64,000 nucleotides of DNA from Akkermansiaceae bacterium UBA6138 (lineage in GTDB: Bacteria > Verrucomicrobiota > Verrucomicrobiia > Verrucomicrobiales > DEV007), in NCBI GenBank assembly GCA_002422425.1, contig DIVG01000006.1, positions 17,814 through 81,813 of the forward strand, in the 5' to 3' direction. Positions 53,111 to 61,807 of the stretch are shown one piece after another. Within the stretch, counting starts at the first letter, position 1. Each line of letters begins with the position of its first letter. Below the pieces are notes generated by a model, which ran no database searches, was not told the DNA's origin, and saw only the letters and a list, made by a program, of their open reading frames with translations. A program made the translations under genes and the position numbers.

Positions 53111-55756
53111 TCACTGCGGAACAGGCGCCAGCGCGGGAGCGGACACTGGAGCGGCCGGCTTATCAGCCTCCACCTTCGACCCCTCCACCATCTCAAGAAG
53201 AAGCCCGTGCGCCTCGCGATAGCGCGGCGAATCGGCGAGCGAATCGAGCAGGTAACGACGGGCTTTTTTCTCGTCATCCGTCTTCAGAAGGCGGGCGAGG
53301 CGGAAACGCAGCTCGGACGGGTTTGCCGGATCGAGAATAAGAGCATTCTCAAAGGACTTCACCGCAAGCGCCGGCTCGGCGAGGGCTTCGTGGGCGCAGC
53401 CGTTGCAGTAGTGAATACGCTGGTTGAAAGGGTTGATCGCAAGCCCGCGCTCTCCATTGGCGAGGACGGCAGCCCAGTTGCCACCATCGAAGTTTACCTC
53501 GATGAGCCGAGTGTAGGCACCGAGAGCCTCGGCCGAGAGACTGGCGAGGGTCTCGAGAACAGCCGCTTCGCCTGCGGTGTCTTTTTCCCCGCGCAGGGCG
53601 AGGGCCTTGAGAGTGTAGCCGTTCCGTTCTCCGGTGTAGTCGGGGAGCAGGGCGATGAGGGCAGCGGCGGATTCGATCGCCTGATCCCATTTCTCCTGAT
53701 CGAGGAGTAGACTGGTGAGGATCTTGCGCGCTTCGAAGTTCGTCGGATTTTTCTTCACGTAAGCGGCCACGCCGAGGAGGCTGTTCGCATTGAATTCCTG
53801 CGGATCGGGCTTTTTCCAGTCCACCCCGGCGCCGTAACTCTCCGCGAACTTGATCGTGCGAAGGGCGAACTCTTTCTCCAGCTGATCGAGCGGCATCGTG
53901 TGTCGCTCGATCGCGTCGTTGATGAGGACGCCGGCGGCGAGATCGGCGAGGATGGCGCGCAGTGCCTCGAGCCCGTGCTGCTCGATGAGATACTCGACAA
54001 CGAGCATGGACTGGTAGTAGGCGAACATGAGGTGCTCGCCGCTCTCGGGCTGGAAAAAGGCGCGGGTCATCTCGCGGATGGGCGTGAGGTCGCCGTCCTC
54101 GAGGATCATGCGACGGTAGTCGGGTGTCATCTTCTGCCCCCAGTTGGGATGCCTCTGCTTTTCCTCGTAGACCGAGATGCCCTCGCTGAGCCAGCGCGGC
54201 ATCTTGTTTTTTGTCGCGGTCAGGGTGATGACGTGACAGTACTCGTGCCAGAGCGTGGCCTCCCAGTTACTCTTACCGGCGGAGGCACTGCCGGGGCTAT
54301 TCATCGTGACGACGGAGCCGAAGCAGACCCCGAGGAGCCCCTCACCGCCGAGGGAGCCGAAGGATCGGATCGCAAAATCCTGCTGATTGGGATAAAACTC
54401 GACGAGGGTCGGTTCCTCGATGATGAGTCCATACTTGGCCCCGAGGACCTGCTTCGCCTCGGTGAGCAATTCGACGACGCGGTCGCCGTAGATCTCGGCC
54501 TCTTCGGGGGGAAGGCGAATGATGAAATCATCGGTCGTGACTGAGGCAAAACTCTCGATTTCTTTTTCGAGGATGGCTAGATTGTAGGCGAGGACGTTGT
54601 ATTGATCGGCGTCGGCGACCTCTTTGGCGAGAGGCCAGGCCGCCTCGATCTGCCCGAGACGCAGGTAGTCGAGGGCGAGCTGAAGTTTCGCCGGGAGAAA
54701 AGCGGGATCAAAGGCGAGGGCTCGCTTCTGGCTATCGGCTCCCTCCTGATAGCGGTACTTCCGCGAAAGAACGCGCCCGATGAGGTAATCCACCTCGGGA
54801 TTATCCCGCCAGATCTCGAGGGCCTTTTCCCTCTCGGCGGCGAAGTCCGCCATGTCGTTGCGCTCGAGCTCGGCGAGGATCGCGCGATAGGCGTGGGCCT
54901 CGGGATGGCGCGGGTTGATCTCCTCGACGCGGGAGAGGTATTCCCCCGCTGCTTGGTAATCTTCAAAATTGATCGCGAACTCCGCCTGCAGGAGGAGCGC
55001 CCCGAAGTGATAGGGCGCCAGCGCGAGCGTTTTTTCAAGATAGCCGACACCCGCCTTGCGATCCGACGGGAGGAAGGCCTCGGCCATGCCGAAAAGCGCC
55101 TCGGTATTCTCGGGGTCATAGTCGAGCGCCTTGCCGTATTCTTCGGCGGCGCGTTTCAGGTCCTCTTTTTGAAGGGCAAGCTTCCCGGAGACGAGATGTG
55201 CCTCGACGAGACCGGGGGGAATATCCGTCCCCCTCGCTTTGGTCGCCTTGGCAGGGCCTAGATACTGCTCAAGCACCTTCCCCGGATCGGCCCCGAGGAC
55301 GAGGGCGGCCTCGCCCAGGTGAACGAGGTCCAGAGCGGTCCGTTCTTTCTTCGGAACGGCGCGGGCGGCGGCGTTGATCGCTTCAAAAGTGGCGGCGGCC
55401 TCCTCTTCGCGTCCGGTCGCGCGGAAAAATTCGTGAATACGGAGCTGTGCCCCCAGTGCCTCGGGGAAAAGGGCCGCAGTCTCCCCCGCCTCGGCGATCG
55501 CCTCTTCGTAGCGGCCCATGTTCGCGAGCGATTCGAAACGCAGGACGCGCCATTCCCACGAGGGCTGGCCTCGCTGGAGGGCGTAATTACAGATCTGGAG
55601 GACGATGTCGTAGCGGCCCACGCGGAAGATCTCCCTGACCTTGGGGAGATTATCCTCGTCGTAGTAGCGCTTGTAATCCGCCTGGGCGCGAGCCCCGGTC
55701 GGGGTGAACACGATAGCCAGCGTGAGGAAGGTGGCGGCGACGAGCAATCGGATCAT
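53111..55756 (-). CDS. TPR-rich exported metallopeptidase-like protein (peptidase MA-like)
   Basis: An 881-residue protein with a signal (about 1-23) and many tetratricopeptide-like helical pairs (about 40-400 and again after 600). A peptidase MA-like domain sits in the middle: LWHEYCHVITL near residue 500 gives the HExxH zinc site, followed by MPRWLSEGISVYEEK, the Glu of which is the probable third ligand. Such proteins are widespread in Planctomycetes and Verrucomicrobia, with no defined substrate. Its tail is Pro/Ala-rich. It is convergent with the M50-like gene and divergent from scpA. Confidence 0.9.
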   Translation of the reverse strand: MIRLLVAATFLTLAIVFTPTGARAQADYKRYYDEDNLPKVREIFRVGRYDIVLQICNYALQRGQPSWEWRVLRFESLANMGRYEEAIAEAGETAALFPEALGAQLRIHEFFRATGREEEAAATFEAINAAARAVPKKERTALDLVHLGEAALVLGADPGKVLEQYLGPAKATKARGTDIPPGLVEAHLVSGKLALQKEDLKRAAEEYGKALDYDPENTEALFGMAEAFLPSDRKAGVGYLEKTLALAPYHFGALLLQAEFAINFEDYQAAGEYLSRVEEINPRHPEAHAYRAILAELERNDMADFAAEREKALEIWRDNPEVDYLIGRVLSRKYRYQEGADSQKRALAFDPAFLPAKLQLALDYLRLGQIEAAWPLAKEVADADQYNVLAYNLAILEKEIESFASVTTDDFIIRLPPEEAEIYGDRVVELLTEAKQVLGAKYGLIIEEPTLVEFYPNQQDFAIRSFGSLGGEGLLGVCFGSVVTMNSPGSASAGKSNWEATLWHEYCHVITLTATKNKMPRWLSEGISVYEEKQRHPNWGQKMTPDYRRMILEDGDLTPIREMTRAFFQPESGEHLMFAYYQSMLVVEYLIEQHGLEALRAILADLAAGVLINDAIERHTMPLDQLEKEFALRTIKFAESYGAGVDWKKPDPQEFNANSLLGVAAYVKKNPTNFEARKILTSLLLDQEKWDQAIESAAALIALLPDYTGERNGYTLKALALRGEKDTAGEAAVLETLASLSAEALGAYTRLIEVNFDGGNWAAVLANGERGLAINPFNQRIHYCNGCAHEALAEPALAVKSFENALILDPANPSELRFRLARLLKTDDEKKARRYLLDSLADSPRYREAHGLLLEMVEGSKVEADKPAAPVSAPALAPVPQ

Positions 55757-55924
55757 TGCATTAATAGACAGGAGTTTCCCCGCTCCGTAAAGTACGCTGA
55801 CACGTCGAATGCCCCCTTTCCCCGTCGTTCCCGCGGTTCGTATGGGGAAAATATTCGGGAAGGGCCCGCCCTCTCACCTTGCAAACGGGAGAGCGAGAGG
55901 TTTTGATGGTTCCACCGAAACACC

Positions 55925-56821
55925 GTGACAGATCCCGCTCCAGATTCTCCCGAGGCCCCGGCCGAGAGCCCCGACGTCCCCGCCGCCAACGCCGAATCCG
56001 CGCCCGCCGCCGGGGCGGCGGCTCTGCCGACACGGTCCCGCGGAGCCCGCGACTCACTCGGCGACGACGAGGAGTTCGACGACAGCGCCCACGACGAGAA
56101 CACCTACAAGGTCTCCCTCGACATCTTCGAAGGGCCGATGGACCTGCTCCTTTACCTGATCAAGCGCGACGAGATCGACATTTACGACATCCCCATCGAG
56201 CGGATCACGAAGCAGTACATGGCTTACCTCGACACGTTCAAGCTCCTGAACATCGGGCTGGCGGGGGAGTTTCTCGTGATGGCGGCAAATCTTTGCTACA
56301 TCAAAAGCCGGATGATGCTCCCCAAGCACGTCCAGCCGCCCGAAGAGGACGCCGACGAAGAGGATCCGCGCTGGGACCTCATACGGCAGCTGATCGAATA
56401 CAAGAAATTCAAGGAAGCGGCCCGCAACCTCGGCGAACGAGAGTCGAAGCAGCAGAATCACTTCACCCACAAGCCGGACAAGATCGTCGCCGACGAGAGC
56501 GAGGCCCGCCCTCTTTCCACCGATGTCAGCATCTTCGACCTCATCCGCGCTTTCCAGAACATCCTCGACCGTTTCAACGACGAGGGCCTCGGCGAGATCG
56601 TCGATGACCAGTATACCGTCAGCGACAAGATCGACCATCTCCTCGCCACGATCCCGCCGGGGGGATCGATCGCCTTTACCTCGTTGTTTAAAGGGGCGAC
56701 GAGCAAACACGAGATGATCATCACCTTCCTCGCCGTGCTCGAACTGATGAAACTCAACTATTTCCGCGTCCGGCAGGAAGTCATCCTGGGCGAGATCGAA
56801 CTGCATCGCAACGAGTTCTAG
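55925..56821 (+). CDS. scpA: Segregation and condensation protein ScpA
   Basis: A 298-residue kleisin that bridges the SMC heads in the SMC-ScpAB complex. The N-terminal domain begins YKVSLDIFEGPMDLLLYLI (about 61-79) and the C-terminal winged helix ends in LGEIELHRNEF. The first 55 residues are acidic and Pro/Ala-rich, longer than in most ScpA proteins. The start is GTG at 55925. scpB follows 75 bases downstream. The SMC gene is not in the window. Confidence 0.94.
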   Translation: MTDPAPDSPEAPAESPDVPAANAESAPAAGAAALPTRSRGARDSLGDDEEFDDSAHDENTYKVSLDIFEGPMDLLLYLIKRDEIDIYDIPIERITKQYMAYLDTFKLLNIGLAGEFLVMAANLCYIKSRMMLPKHVQPPEEDADEEDPRWDLIRQLIEYKKFKEAARNLGERESKQQNHFTHKPDKIVADESEARPLSTDVSIFDLIRAFQNILDRFNDEGLGEIVDDQYTVSDKIDHLLATIPPGGSIAFTSLFKGATSKHEMIITFLAVLELMKLNYFRVRQEVILGEIELHRNEF

Positions 56822-56896
56822 GTCAGTCGGCGGTGCAAAATCCTCTTTAAAATCGGACAAACCGAGTCAGTTTAGGCCCCTCCCGGAACTTGCGAC

Positions 56897-57739
56897 ATGC
56901 AGCTCATCCAGATAGTCGAAGCCCTCATCTACGCCGCTCCCGAGCCCGTCACCTCGGCCGAGATTGCGAAGGCAGTGCGTCGTGCCGCGACTGACAGCGT
57001 GCTCCCCCAGGCGCGCGACTGGGAGATGATCAGCTTCAAAGACATCGAGTCGGCCATCGCCGCACTCGGGGAAAGGCTCGCCGCGGCCGGTCATGCGATC
57101 GAGTTGCAGGAGGGCGCAAGCGGCTGGCGATTTGTGACCCGCGCCGACTTTGCCGACTGGATCCGGGCGCTCCTGCCCGAGATGCGGCCCGAAAAGCTCA
57201 GCGCCGCCGCTCTCGAGACGCTCGCCCTCATCGCCTACCGCCAGCCCATCACCAAGGCGGACATTGAAGCGGTCCGCGGCGTCTCCGTCGACGGCACCAT
57301 GCAGAAACTGCTCGAGCGACGCCTCATCCGCACCGGCGGTCGCGCCGATCTTCCGGGGCGCCCGATGCTTTACGAGACGACCGAGCAATTCCTCGAGCAT
57401 TTCGGGGTGAAAGATCTCAACGATCTTCCCAACGCCTCCGAGCTGCGCCTCGTCCCGCTCCCGAGTGCCGATGTCCCCGCCGAAGGCGAGGCGGAAGCCG
57501 CGACCGACGTCCCCGCGGCGGAAGTGGCGGAAGCGCCCGCAGAGGAGGCCACCGAAGAACCTGCCATCGAGACCGCGACCGAAGAAGAGCCCGACGACTC
57601 TCCGCGCACCGCGATCGACCTTTCCAACATCGACTTCGACCCCGGGCCGGACGAGGAAGAGCGAGAGGAAGAAGCCGCCGCTCCCGAAGTCGAGCCCTGC
57701 GACGACGACACCGACGTCAACTGGCACGTCGAACCCTGA
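56897..57739 (+). CDS. scpB: Segregation and condensation protein ScpB
   Basis: A 280-residue protein with two winged-helix domains (about 1-180) that dimerise on ScpA. Characteristic are LIQIVEALIYAAPEPV, ALETLALIAYRQPITKADIE and GVSVDGTMQKLLERRLI, then GRPMLYETTEQFLEHFG. The last 95 residues are strongly acidic and Ala/Pro-rich, not part of the fold and longer than usual. pheA begins 9 bases after its stop. Confidence 0.95.
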   Translation: MQLIQIVEALIYAAPEPVTSAEIAKAVRRAATDSVLPQARDWEMISFKDIESAIAALGERLAAAGHAIELQEGASGWRFVTRADFADWIRALLPEMRPEKLSAAALETLALIAYRQPITKADIEAVRGVSVDGTMQKLLERRLIRTGGRADLPGRPMLYETTEQFLEHFGVKDLNDLPNASELRLVPLPSADVPAEGEAEAATDVPAAEVAEAPAEEATEEPAIETATEEEPDDSPRTAIDLSNIDFDPGPDEEEREEEAAAPEVEPCDDDTDVNWHVEP

Positions 57740-57748
57740 TATTTTCCC

Positions 57749-58807
57749 ATGAGCCTCGAAGAACACCGCATCAAGATCGACGCCATCGATACCGACATCA
57801 TTCGCCTCCTCAACGAGCGGGCGGACGTCGTCCACGAGATCGGGGTGATCAAAAAACGCGAGGGCCTTGAGATCTACGCCCCCGAACGCGAGGAAAAACT
57901 GCTCCGCAGCCTCGTCCTGAAAGGCGACGGCGGGCGTCTCCCCGAGGAATCGATCCGCGCAATCTATCGCGAGATCATGTCCGCCGCGCTCGCCCTCGAA
58001 GAGGATCTCAAGATCGCCTACCTCGGCCCTGCCGGCACCTGGACGCACCAGGCCGCTATCGGAAAGTTCGGCCACAGCGTGAAATACTTGCCACAGCCCA
58101 GCTTCGGCGATGTCTTCGAGCAGGTCGAGCGCCGCATCGCCGACTACGGGGTCGTCCCGATCGAAAACTCGACCGAAGGCGCCGTGACCCATACCCTCGA
58201 CCTCTTCGCCGATTCGCCCCTGAAGATCTACGGTCAGGTCATGATGGGAATCGAGAACAACCTCATGGCGAACTGCCCCCGCGACGAAATCCGGCAGATC
58301 TACAGCCATCCCCAGATCATCGCCCAATGCCGCGGCTGGCTGAGTCGTAATTTCCGCGAGATCCAGCCCGTCGAAAAATCGAGTTCTGCCGCCGCCGCCG
58401 AGATCGCCGCCCACGAGCCGGGTGCCGCCGTCCTCGGGGGCTCGCTCCTCGCCGAGCTCTACGGGCTCACCACGCTCGAGACCTCGATCCAGGACATCGC
58501 GAACAACACGACCCGTTTCCTCGTCATCAGTCACAAGACCTGTCCGCCCACCGGCAAAGACAGGACCTCGGTGATGTTCTCCGTCCGCGACGAGCCGGGT
58601 TCGCTCCATCGCGCCCTTGAGCCCTTTGAAAAACTCTCCATCAACATGTCGAAGATCGAGAGCCGCCCCTCGAAGCGCCGCGCCTGGGAGTATTATTTCT
58701 TCGTCGACATCGCCGGTCACTGCGAAGACCCCGAACTCGCCACCGTGATCAAGCAGCTCGAAAAGCACTGCTCTTTTGTGAAAGTGCTCGGCAGTTATCC
58801 GGCCTGA
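57749..58807 (+). CDS. pheA: Bifunctional chorismate mutase / prephenate dehydratase
   Basis: A 352-residue enzyme of phenylalanine synthesis. The N-terminal AroQ-type mutase covers about 1-85 (IDAIDTDIIRLLNERA, with VVHEIGVIKK). The dehydratase follows (AYLGPAGTWTHQAA, VPIENSTEGAVTHTLDLF, NNTTRFLVIS), and an ACT domain at about 270-350 (SVRDEPGSLHRAL, ESRPSKRRAWEYYFFVDI) binds phenylalanine for feedback inhibition. The order and length match the P-protein family. It begins 9 bases after scpB, which is probably co-transcription. Confidence 0.96.
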   Translation: MSLEEHRIKIDAIDTDIIRLLNERADVVHEIGVIKKREGLEIYAPEREEKLLRSLVLKGDGGRLPEESIRAIYREIMSAALALEEDLKIAYLGPAGTWTHQAAIGKFGHSVKYLPQPSFGDVFEQVERRIADYGVVPIENSTEGAVTHTLDLFADSPLKIYGQVMMGIENNLMANCPRDEIRQIYSHPQIIAQCRGWLSRNFREIQPVEKSSSAAAAEIAAHEPGAAVLGGSLLAELYGLTTLETSIQDIANNTTRFLVISHKTCPPTGKDRTSVMFSVRDEPGSLHRALEPFEKLSINMSKIESRPSKRRAWEYYFFVDIAGHCEDPELATVIKQLEKHCSFVKVLGSYPA

Positions 58808-58894
58808 CAGATCCGTAAAGAGAACCAGTCTCAGCGGCTTCCTGCGGTAGCGACGATGAAGCCCGGCACCTTTATTTCACAGAACGAGACCGCG

Positions 58895-58923
58895 TATCCC
58901 GCGAAACCCCGTCGGGCGGGATA
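58895..58923. promoter_or_regulatory. Perfect 8-base inverted repeat between pheA and prs
   Basis: TATCCCGC (58895-58902) and GCGGGATA (58916-58923) are perfect inverted repeats around a 13-base loop, 43 bases before the prs ATG. A T-rich stretch follows about 12 bases later (GCGTTTTTGTTTC), so the hairpin might be a terminator for the scp-pheA run or a leader structure of prs. Confidence 0.45.
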
Positions 58924-58965
58924 TTTCACTGGCGTTTTTGTTTCATTTCGCGAGGATGGGGGCGC

Positions 58966-59904
58966 ATGCAACTCGACCTACGCATCTTCAGCGGAACCGC
59001 CCACCCCGAACTCGCCGACGAAATCGCCGGATGCCTCGGCGTGCGACGGTCTGACGCGACCGTGAAGAGTTTTCCCGACGGGGAGACTTTCGTGAAGATC
59101 AACGAAAACATCCGCAAACGGGACATCTTCATCGTCCAGCCGACCTGCCCGCCGACAAACCAGAACCTGATGGAGCTTCTCATCATGGTCGATGCCGCCA
59201 AGCGCGCCAGCGCCGACAGCATCACGGCGGTGATCCCGTTCTTCGGCTACGCCCGTCAGGATCGCAAAGACCAACCCCGTGTCCCCATCACCGCAAAGCT
59301 CGTCGCCAATCTCCTCACTGCGGCAGGGGTCAACCGGGTCCTCACGATCGATCTCCACGCGGGACAGATCCAGGGCTTCTTCGACATTCCGGTCGATCAT
59401 CTCTATGCCATGCCGGTGCTGATCAAATACCTGCGCGAAAAGGGAGTCTCGGAGAATCTCGTCGTCGTCTCCCCCGACGTCGGCGGCATGAAGATGGCCC
59501 ACGCTTACTCGAAGGCGCTCGGAACCCCTCTCGCGATCGTCGCAAAAAACCGTGTCAGCGCCACCGAGGTCGAAGCCATCAGCCTGATCGGGGAGGTCGA
59601 GGGCAAAGACGTCCTCCTCGTCGATGACATCTCCGAAACCGCCGGCACCCTCACCTCGGCCGCCCGATTGCTGCGCCAGAGAGGGGCCAAGCGCATCTTC
59701 GCCGGGGTCTCGCACGCCGTCCTCGGCGAGCAGGGGCGCCAGCGCATCGCTGATTCGGACATCGAGGAGCTCATTTCCACGAACAGCACCCCCTATGCGG
59801 TCGGCCCGAAAGTCAAAACCGTTAGCGTGGCCGAGATTCTCGCCGAAGCGATCCGGCGGATCCACCTCGGAGAGTCCGTGACATCTCTTTTTGACATTTC
59901 CTGA
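58966..59904 (+). CDS. prs: Ribose-phosphate pyrophosphokinase
   Basis: A 312-residue class I enzyme that makes PRPP from ribose 5-phosphate and ATP for nucleotides, histidine and tryptophan. Family motifs are FPDGETFVKI, the ATP-binding YARQDRKD, DLHAGQIQGFF and the PRPP loop VDDISETAGTL (about 216-226). A purine-rich GAGGATGGGGG precedes the ATG, one of the few clear ribosome-binding sites in the window. rplY follows with its own promoter. Confidence 0.96.
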   Translation: MQLDLRIFSGTAHPELADEIAGCLGVRRSDATVKSFPDGETFVKINENIRKRDIFIVQPTCPPTNQNLMELLIMVDAAKRASADSITAVIPFFGYARQDRKDQPRVPITAKLVANLLTAAGVNRVLTIDLHAGQIQGFFDIPVDHLYAMPVLIKYLREKGVSENLVVVSPDVGGMKMAHAYSKALGTPLAIVAKNRVSATEVEAISLIGEVEGKDVLLVDDISETAGTLTSAARLLRQRGAKRIFAGVSHAVLGEQGRQRIADSDIEELISTNSTPYAVGPKVKTVSVAEILAEAIRRIHLGESVTSLFDIS

Positions 59905-59919
59905 GTCGTCGCGTAGATT
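59891..59919 (+). promoter_or_regulatory. Strong candidate sigma-70 promoter for rplY
   Basis: TTGACA (59891-59896), a 17-base spacer and TAGATT (59914-59919) overlap the end of prs, 65 bases before the rplY ATG. The -35 is perfect and the -10 matches four of six. A 6-pair hairpin CGCCCC/GGGGCG (59923-59941) follows in the leader. Confidence 0.6.
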
Positions 59920-59983
59920 TCGCGCCCCCAAAGCAGGGGCGGGCCTCAGAGCGCCCCGATAACTTCAGAAACACACCGGAAAG

Positions 59984-60658
59984 ATGGCTAAACAAGAAAC
60001 ACTTCAAGCCGAAAAGCGCGACGTCAAAGGCACCACCGCTTCGAAAAGACTGCGTCGCACGGGTGTCGTTCCGGCCGTCATCTACGGATCGAACCAGCGC
60101 GAGTATATGATCCAGCTGGACTCCAAGGCTTTCTTCGACCTCGCCCGCAAGCAGTCCAGCCATAACTTCCTCGTCAATCTTGAAATCGCCGGTGCCAACG
60201 AAAAGACCAAGCTCGCGATCGTGCAGGACATCCAGCGTGATCCCCTCAACGGTTCGCTCATCCACGTCGACTTCCGTGCCGTCAGCGAAACCGACACGAT
60301 CCACGCGGCCGTCCCGATCGAACTCCGCGGTGAGCCGGTGGGCGTGAAAACCGGTGGTCTGCTCGAGCAGCTCGTGCACGAGATCGAAGTGTCGTGCAGC
60401 CCCTCCAATCTCCCCGAGTCCATCGTGAACAACGTGGAATCCCTCAAGATCGGTCAGTCCCTCAAGGTCTCACAACTGAATCTGCCGGCCGGCGTGACCG
60501 TGAAAATGGACGGCGAAGTGCTCGTCGCCCTCATCACCCAGACCCGGGCCTCGATCTCCTCTGGCATCGGTGCTGCTGAAGAAGTTGCCGAAGAGGAAGC
60601 CCCCGCCGCCGAGTCAGATGAAGCTGCCACCGAAGGCGAAGCCACCGAAGAGGCGTGA
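59984..60658 (+). CDS. rplY: 50S ribosomal protein L25 (CTC-type)
   Basis: A 224-residue L25 of the long CTC form, which binds 5S rRNA. The N-terminal L25 domain (about 1-95: GVVPAVIYGSNQREYMI, IVQDIQRDPLNGSLIHVDF) is followed by the TL5-type beta domain (HAAVPIELRGEPVGVKTGGLLEQL, SLKVSQLNLPAGV) and an acidic tail rich in Glu and Ala. The CTC form is usual in many phyla; a pth gene often follows but does not here. A rho-independent terminator lies 33 bases after the stop. Confidence 0.96.
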   Translation: MAKQETLQAEKRDVKGTTASKRLRRTGVVPAVIYGSNQREYMIQLDSKAFFDLARKQSSHNFLVNLEIAGANEKTKLAIVQDIQRDPLNGSLIHVDFRAVSETDTIHAAVPIELRGEPVGVKTGGLLEQLVHEIEVSCSPSNLPESIVNNVESLKIGQSLKVSQLNLPAGVTVKMDGEVLVALITQTRASISSGIGAAEEVAEEEAPAAESDEAATEGEATEEA

Positions 60659-60690
60659 GACTCTCTCCTCTCATCAGTTAAACCCTTTTA

Positions 60691-60718
60691 AAAGCCCCGG
60701 TGAAAACCGGGGCTTTTT
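60691..60718 (+). terminator. Rho-independent terminator after rplY
   Basis: AAAGCCCCGGT, loop GAAA, and ACCGGGGCTTT form an 11-pair hairpin with five T in the 3' arm and tail. It is the clearest intrinsic terminator in the window and ends the prs-rplY unit. The GT2 gene starts 15 bases after it. Confidence 0.92.
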
Positions 60719-60732
60719 GCTGCCCGGCCCCG

Positions 60733-61761
60733 ATGGCTCCTCCCCTCGTCTCTGTGGTGATGCCGGCCCGCAATGCCGACGCAACCGTGGCGGCCGCGAT
60801 CGCGAGCCTGCAGTGGCAGGATCTCCGCGACTTTGAAATCGTCCTCGTCGATCACGACTCGAGCGACGCCACTTTGCCCGTCATGCGCGCCCTGGCGGAT
60901 ACGGACCCCGGGATACGACTTTTCCAATGCGGCGGCACCTTCGTCGAGGCGGCCAATCTCGCGTGGCGCGAAGCGAAGGGCGCCTTCATCGCCCGGATGG
61001 ACAGCGACGATATCGCCGCGCCCGGGCGCCTGCGACTCCAGCGCGATTTCCTCCTCGCCCGGCCCGATATCGCCGCCTGCGGCAGTCTCGTTCGCATTTT
61101 AAAACGCGAGCCAGACGGCAGGTTCACCGCTCCCGACGGAGGCTACCTCCGCTACGAAAAATGGATCAACTCCCTCCTCGAACCCGACGAGATCGCGGCC
61201 CAGCGTTTTATCGACAGTCCCATGCCCAATCCCACGGCGATGGTGAGGCGCGAGGTCCTCGAGGCGGTGGGCGGCTACCGCGACCCCGCCTGGGCCGAGG
61301 ACTACGATCTCTGGCTGCGACTCCTCGAGGGCGGCTACCGGCTCGCGAAGGTGCCGCAGGTCCTCCTCGACTGGCACGACGCGGGGGCCCGCTCGACAAG
61401 AACGGTGGAGCGCTATTCCCTCCGTCGATTTCAGGAGGCCAAGGCCCATTTCCTCGCGCGGCTCCCGTCGGTGCGCGAACTCGGGGTCGTCATCTGCGGA
61501 GCGGGCCCCATCGGAAAAGAGATGGCGGGCCTGCTCCGGAACGAGGGCATCGCGATCCGGGCCTTCATCGAGGTCAATCCGCGACGCATCGGCAACCGCA
61601 TCGCCGGTGCCCCCGTCCACGGGACCGATCGGGTCGGTGACTTTGCCGGGAAAGCCATCCTCCTCCCCGCCGTCGGACGCGGGACCGGACGCGAGACGAT
61701 CCGTCACCTCCTGCAAGCGGCGGGATTCATCGAGGGCGAGACCTTTTTCTGCGTCGCGTAG
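60733..61761 (+). CDS. Family 2 glycosyltransferase with C-terminal Rossmann-like domain
   Basis: A 342-residue protein. The GT-A domain covers about 1-240: SVVMPARNADATVA, LVDHDSSDA, the metal-binding ARMDSDD (about 87-93) and EDYDLWLRLLE. The last 90 residues form a separate domain beginning VVICGAGPIGKEMAGLL (about 252-268), a nucleotide-binding-like motif GxGxxG, unusual after a GT2. The start ATG at 60733 avoids the terminator hairpin; a GTG inside it is implausible. It would transfer a sugar to an envelope polymer, with substrate unknown. Confidence 0.9.
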   Translation: MAPPLVSVVMPARNADATVAAAIASLQWQDLRDFEIVLVDHDSSDATLPVMRALADTDPGIRLFQCGGTFVEAANLAWREAKGAFIARMDSDDIAAPGRLRLQRDFLLARPDIAACGSLVRILKREPDGRFTAPDGGYLRYEKWINSLLEPDEIAAQRFIDSPMPNPTAMVRREVLEAVGGYRDPAWAEDYDLWLRLLEGGYRLAKVPQVLLDWHDAGARSTRTVERYSLRRFQEAKAHFLARLPSVRELGVVICGAGPIGKEMAGLLRNEGIAIRAFIEVNPRRIGNRIAGAPVHGTDRVGDFAGKAILLPAVGRGTGRETIRHLLQAAGFIEGETFFCVA

Positions 61762-61807
61762 CGGCCCATCCTCGTTTATCGTTCCCCTCGTCGCCGACGC
61801 CCCGCCC

